The notes under the pieces: model-generated
The model's input: the letters and a program-made list of their open reading frames with translations, nothing else
Databases searched by the model: none
What the model was told of the DNA's origin: nothing
Made by a program: the position numbers and the translations under genes
Shown here: positions 61,578 through 64,000 of the stretch, one piece after another
How positions within the stretch are numbered: the stretch's first letter is position 1
Layout of the letters: the number at the start of each line of letters is the position of its first letter
Source: an uncultured Actinomycetes bacterium
GTDB taxonomy: Bacteria; Actinomycetota; Actinomycetes; S36-B12; UBA10799
DNA length: 64,000 nucleotides
Direction of reading: 5' to 3'
NCBI GenBank assembly: GCA_946803585.1
Contig: CAMPEQ010000007.1
Coordinates: 342,451-406,450 of the forward strand

Positions 61578-62528
61578 CTAGTTCGCGTTCTCGACAGGTG
61601 GCTTCCGGTACCTCAGCCACGAACCTACAAACACTGACATGGCGACTAGGAGCGCGATCTCAACCCAATAGAAGACGGCCACATCGATCCAGGCGCCGAT
61701 TGGCGGAGAGTCAGGAAGATTCGTTCGCAGCGGTATCAATGCAAACAGCAATGCTGCGAACCAACCAGCCATCGTGGCCTCGATAGGTCGGCGCTTGAGA
61801 ACGACCGCCCGGGCCACCAGTGATGCCAGTAGTGCCACGCCAATCATCAAGGTCAGGACGACCAAGACGAATGCAAGCACTCCACCCGACCTCTTGACTG
61901 TGAGTAGGACCGACAAGGTGTTGTCCTCAGCTGTCGCGACCCATTGCTCTGACCAACCTTGGAGGCCCTCGGGTGGATACATCCCGATGTCAACCTTCAG
62001 CGAGGTCGGAGCACCTGCCGCATCTACTTCCTGGACGATGAGTAGTGGAGCAGGCTGAGTAATCGCAGCAGTCTCAGGATCGGAGTCGTCCTCGTCACCG
62101 AAACCATATTGATATTGGTCGAATGGATAGAACAGCGAATCTCCATCGATTAAGAAAGAGAAGCTCTGGGTACCACCCACAGGGGTCCCGGCCGGAACGG
62201 TTCTCGTCGCCGAGCCGGACGTAACGAACGGCATCGTCACCCTGATCGACTTTGCCCAAGTACCTGAGCTCTCATCAACGAAAGCACCCACTGGTACCCC
62301 CACGATTCGTAGCGTCATCTCACCTTCGGTCGAATTCAAGGCAGTCATGCCGATCCCAAAGTTGACGCCGCTACTGACTTCTCCAGGCCCGGACTCCAGA
62401 TTCGTGCGACCTGCTTGGGCAAAGGCCAAGTTGGCTAGGGCATAGACCACAAGCACGACCGCAGCCGTTGCAATCCACACTTTGCGCGAGGAGCGCTGAA
62501 CCCTTCCGCCCGCGTTGTCGCCCGTCAT
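61578..62528 (-). CDS. DUF4436 membrane protein
   Basis: About 316 residues from ATG 62528. One N-terminal helix (WIATAAVVLVVYALANLAFA, about 14-33), a 190-residue extracellular beta-rich domain (TLRIVGVPVGAFVDESSGTW, DGDSLFYPFDQYQYGFGDED), then three C-terminal helices including FVLVVLTLMIGVALLASLVA and a Pro-rich end. FYPFDxY is the DUF4436 signature. Found mostly in Actinobacteria; function unknown. It lies just upstream of the recA promoter on the same strand; the gap to recA is 244 bp, so the transcripts are probably separate. Confidence 0.82.
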   Translation of the reverse strand: MTGDNAGGRVQRSSRKVWIATAAVVLVVYALANLAFAQAGRTNLESGPGEVSSGVNFGIGMTALNSTEGEMTLRIVGVPVGAFVDESSGTWAKSIRVTMPFVTSGSATRTVPAGTPVGGTQSFSFLIDGDSLFYPFDQYQYGFGDEDDSDPETAAITQPAPLLIVQEVDAAGAPTSLKVDIGMYPPEGLQGWSEQWVATAEDNTLSVLLTVKRSGGVLAFVLVVLTLMIGVALLASLVARAVVLKRRPIEATMAGWFAALLFALIPLRTNLPDSPPIGAWIDVAVFYWVEIALLVAMSVFVGSWLRYRKPPVENAN

Positions 62529-62557
62529 AGCCAAAAAATAGCGGTCACACCACGGAT

Positions 62558-62752
62558 TCAGCGAGTTGACGGGGGCAGCCCCAACTCCTGGTGAACTGCG
62601 CGCCACACAACCTTGGTATCCGTTCCATCACTCAATGCCTGCTCGACTGTTCGTCCACCGAGGCCGGCCACGACGTAGTCGTGGGCCCATGAGTGTGAGT
62701 AGTGCGCGCCAAGGGCAGCGTCCATTCGTTCCCAAAAGTCAGTGAGTCTCAC
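62558..62752 (-). CDS. DUF3046 protein
   Basis: 64 residues from GTG 62752: VRLTDFWERMDAALGAHYSH, then SWAHDYVVAGLGGRTVEQAL, ending VWRAVHQELGLPPSTR. It covers the complete DUF3046 family, which sits near recA/recX in most Actinobacteria and whose role is unknown. The frame is open far upstream, but homology starts at this GTG. The Lhr helicase begins 51 bp away in the opposite direction. Confidence 0.9.
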   Translation of the reverse strand: MRLTDFWERMDAALGAHYSHSWAHDYVVAGLGGRTVEQALSDGTDTKVVWRAVHQELGLPPSTR

Positions 62753-62803
62753 ATGCGCAAGTGTGCAACGCTGCCGAGTGAGGCCATGACGGAGGATGTA
62801 CCT

Positions 62804-64000
62804 ATGACGACCGGACCCGACGATGCTGAGGCCCTTGCCGGATTCAGCGAACTCACGCAGGGATGGTTCGGTTCTGCATTCAGTTCGCCGACTTCGGCGC
62901 AGGCTGGAGCCTGGACCTCGATCGCTGCGGGTAACCACACGCTCGTTGTCGCGCCTACCGGTTCGGGTAAAACGCTGGCCGCGTTCCTGTCGGCGATTGA
63001 TGCCCTCTCGACCGAGCCCACGCCGCCGAACAGTCGCGAACGCTGCCGGGTGCTCTACATCTCCCCGCTTAAGGCCCTGGCGGCAGATGTCGAACGAAAC
63101 CTCCGAAGTCCGCTTGCAGGCCTTGCCCGCGAGGCGGGCCTGCGCGACTTACCCGCACCGGAGATCACGGTGGCGATTCGATCAGGTGATACCCCCGCGA
63201 ATGAACGTAGGCGGCAGTCCACTCATCCCCCGGACATTCTGATCACGACACCGGAGTCACTCTTCCTCATACTCACCTCACAGGCACGCGAGAGCCTGCG
63301 GGGAGTTCAGACGGTGATCATCGACGAGATTCACGCGGTGGCCGGTACAAAGCGGGGCGCCCATCTAGCAGTTTCGCTGGAGAGGTTGGATGAGCTCCTA
63401 GCCAAGCCTGCTCAGCGGATTGGGCTCTCAGCGACTGTCCAGCCAATCGATGAGGTCGCACTGTTCCTTGGCGGATCACGACCGGTAGTCGTGGTCAATC
63501 CGCCGACAGAGAAGATCCTTGAACTCGACGTCGTCGTGCCAGTAGAGGACTTAGCGACTCCCCTGGCTGGCGAGATGGTGGGTGGTGACCCGCACGCGGA
63601 GATACTGGAAGGCTCCAATAGTGCTGACAACGGACCATCCATCTGGCCGCACGTTGAGAATCGCATCGTAGACCTCATCAATGAGCACACCTCAACGTTG
63701 GTATTCGCTAACTCACGTCGGCTAGCCGAGCGATTGACAGCTCGGATTAACGAGATCCACGCTGAGCGGACGTCGGAGTTCGTCGCGGATCGAGGCTCAC
63801 CGGCAGATCTCATGGCTCAGGCGGGAGTCAACTTCGGTGCCCCCACGACGCTGGCTCGGGCTCACCATGGATCCGTGAGCAAGGAGCAGCGCGCGCTCAT
63901 AGAGGACGATCTGAAGGCCGGTCGGATTCCGGCAGTTGTTGCAACCAGCAGCCTAGAACTCGGGATCGACATGGGCGCCGTGGATCTGGTGATTCAGGTG
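62804..64000 (+). CDS. Lhr-family ATP-dependent helicase, N-terminal part, runs off window
   Basis: 399 codons are visible from ATG 62804, which has GGAGG 8 nt upstream; ATG 62786 is in frame but unsupported. SF2 motifs: Q-like TSAQAGAWTSIAAG, motif I VAPTGSGKTLAAFL, Ia YISPLKALAADVERNL, II IIDEIHAVAG, III LSATVQP, IV LVFANSRRLAERL, V ATSSLELGIDMGAVDLVIQV. This is the large helicase-related protein family, usually about 1500 residues in Actinobacteria, acting in DNA repair (single-strand translocation). The C-terminal domains lie outside. Confidence 0.93.
   Translation, partial: MTTGPDDAEALAGFSELTQGWFGSAFSSPTSAQAGAWTSIAAGNHTLVVAPTGSGKTLAAFLSAIDALSTEPTPPNSRERCRVLYISPLKALAADVERNLRSPLAGLAREAGLRDLPAPEITVAIRSGDTPANERRRQSTHPPDILITTPESLFLILTSQARESLRGVQTVIIDEIHAVAGTKRGAHLAVSLERLDELLAKPAQRIGLSATVQPIDEVALFLGGSRPVVVVNPPTEKILELDVVVPVEDLATPLAGEMVGGDPHAEILEGSNSADNGPSIWPHVENRIVDLINEHTSTLVFANSRRLAERLTARINEIHAERTSEFVADRGSPADLMAQAGVNFGAPTTLARAHHGSVSKEQRALIEDDLKAGRIPAVVATSSLELGIDMGAVDLVIQV

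Overview
The window looks like the chromosome of a moderate-GC actinobacterium (order Actinomycetes in the broad sense; GC looks like the high fifties by eye, not computed). The evidence is family content and gene order. Present are a SepH-type division protein, a DUF7455 mini-protein beside a topoisomerase IV B subunit, a HrdB-like primary sigma factor with a Lys/Ala-rich N-terminus, DUF4192, DUF3046, an Rpf-like muralytic domain, adenosylcobalamin-dependent ribonucleotide reductase with NrdR, and an actinobacterial-type LexA regulon (CGAAC-N4-GTTYG boxes). From memory, sepH, parC, parE, hrdB, nrdJ/nrdR, lexA, hflX, dapF, miaA, miaB, recX and recA also lie in this broad order in Streptomyces. 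The genus cannot be read from the sequence; an uncultured aquatic or soil lineage with a modest genome is a guess.

Layout. 1-9.6 kb: truncated ferrochelatase, sugar-lactone oxidase, sepH, DUF5998-like gene, GNAT/ADP-forming acyl-CoA synthetase fusion, topoisomerase IV A and a sucrase/ferredoxin-like protein. 9.6-19.3 kb: Rpf-like secreted protein with a structured leader, YceI protein, membrane-anchored AlbA_2 protein, CoA-transferase, SLC13 permease, thioredoxin-like protein, FNR-type reductase, beta-carbonic anhydrase and topoisomerase IV B. 19.5-27.6 kb: DUF7455, methylmalonyl-CoA decarboxylase-like protein, primary sigma factor, a lipoprotein/PKD exported pair, PPK2, DUF4192, PanD and an LPG-synthase-type membrane protein.

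27.6-48.5 kb reads as an accessory segment: hydrolases, two acyltransferase-3 proteins, a flavin monooxygenase, a Drr-type ABC exporter, a ClC channel, an Lnt-like acyltransferase, a FadD-type synthetase, a patatin, a thioesterase, and a secreted seven-bladed NHL propeller fused to a Cys-less FGE-like domain. It ends in a scar at 47.97-48.51 kb: a frameshifted OB-fold gene, a perfect 20-bp hairpin, and direct repeats like those at IS21-family ends.

48.5-64 kb is the conserved DNA-precursor/SOS block: nrdJ, nrdR, LysM protein, lexA, hflX, an SCO6745-like gene, dapF, miaA, miaB, recX, recA, DUF4436, DUF3046 and the start of an Lhr-type helicase. LexA boxes precede recA and lie between lexA and the divergent LysM gene. 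A tandem NrdR-box pair precedes nrdR.

The most unusual item is at 34.5-39.3 kb. A single 906-residue polypeptide joins an adenylation domain, a phosphopantetheine carrier domain and an integral-membrane acyltransferase-3 domain. It overlaps a small secreted basic protein. It is separated from a divergent ClC gene by a near-perfect 19-bp iron box (DtxR/IdeR type). This suggests an iron-repressed, self-contained activation-to-membrane-transfer enzyme acting on a siderophore or envelope polymer.
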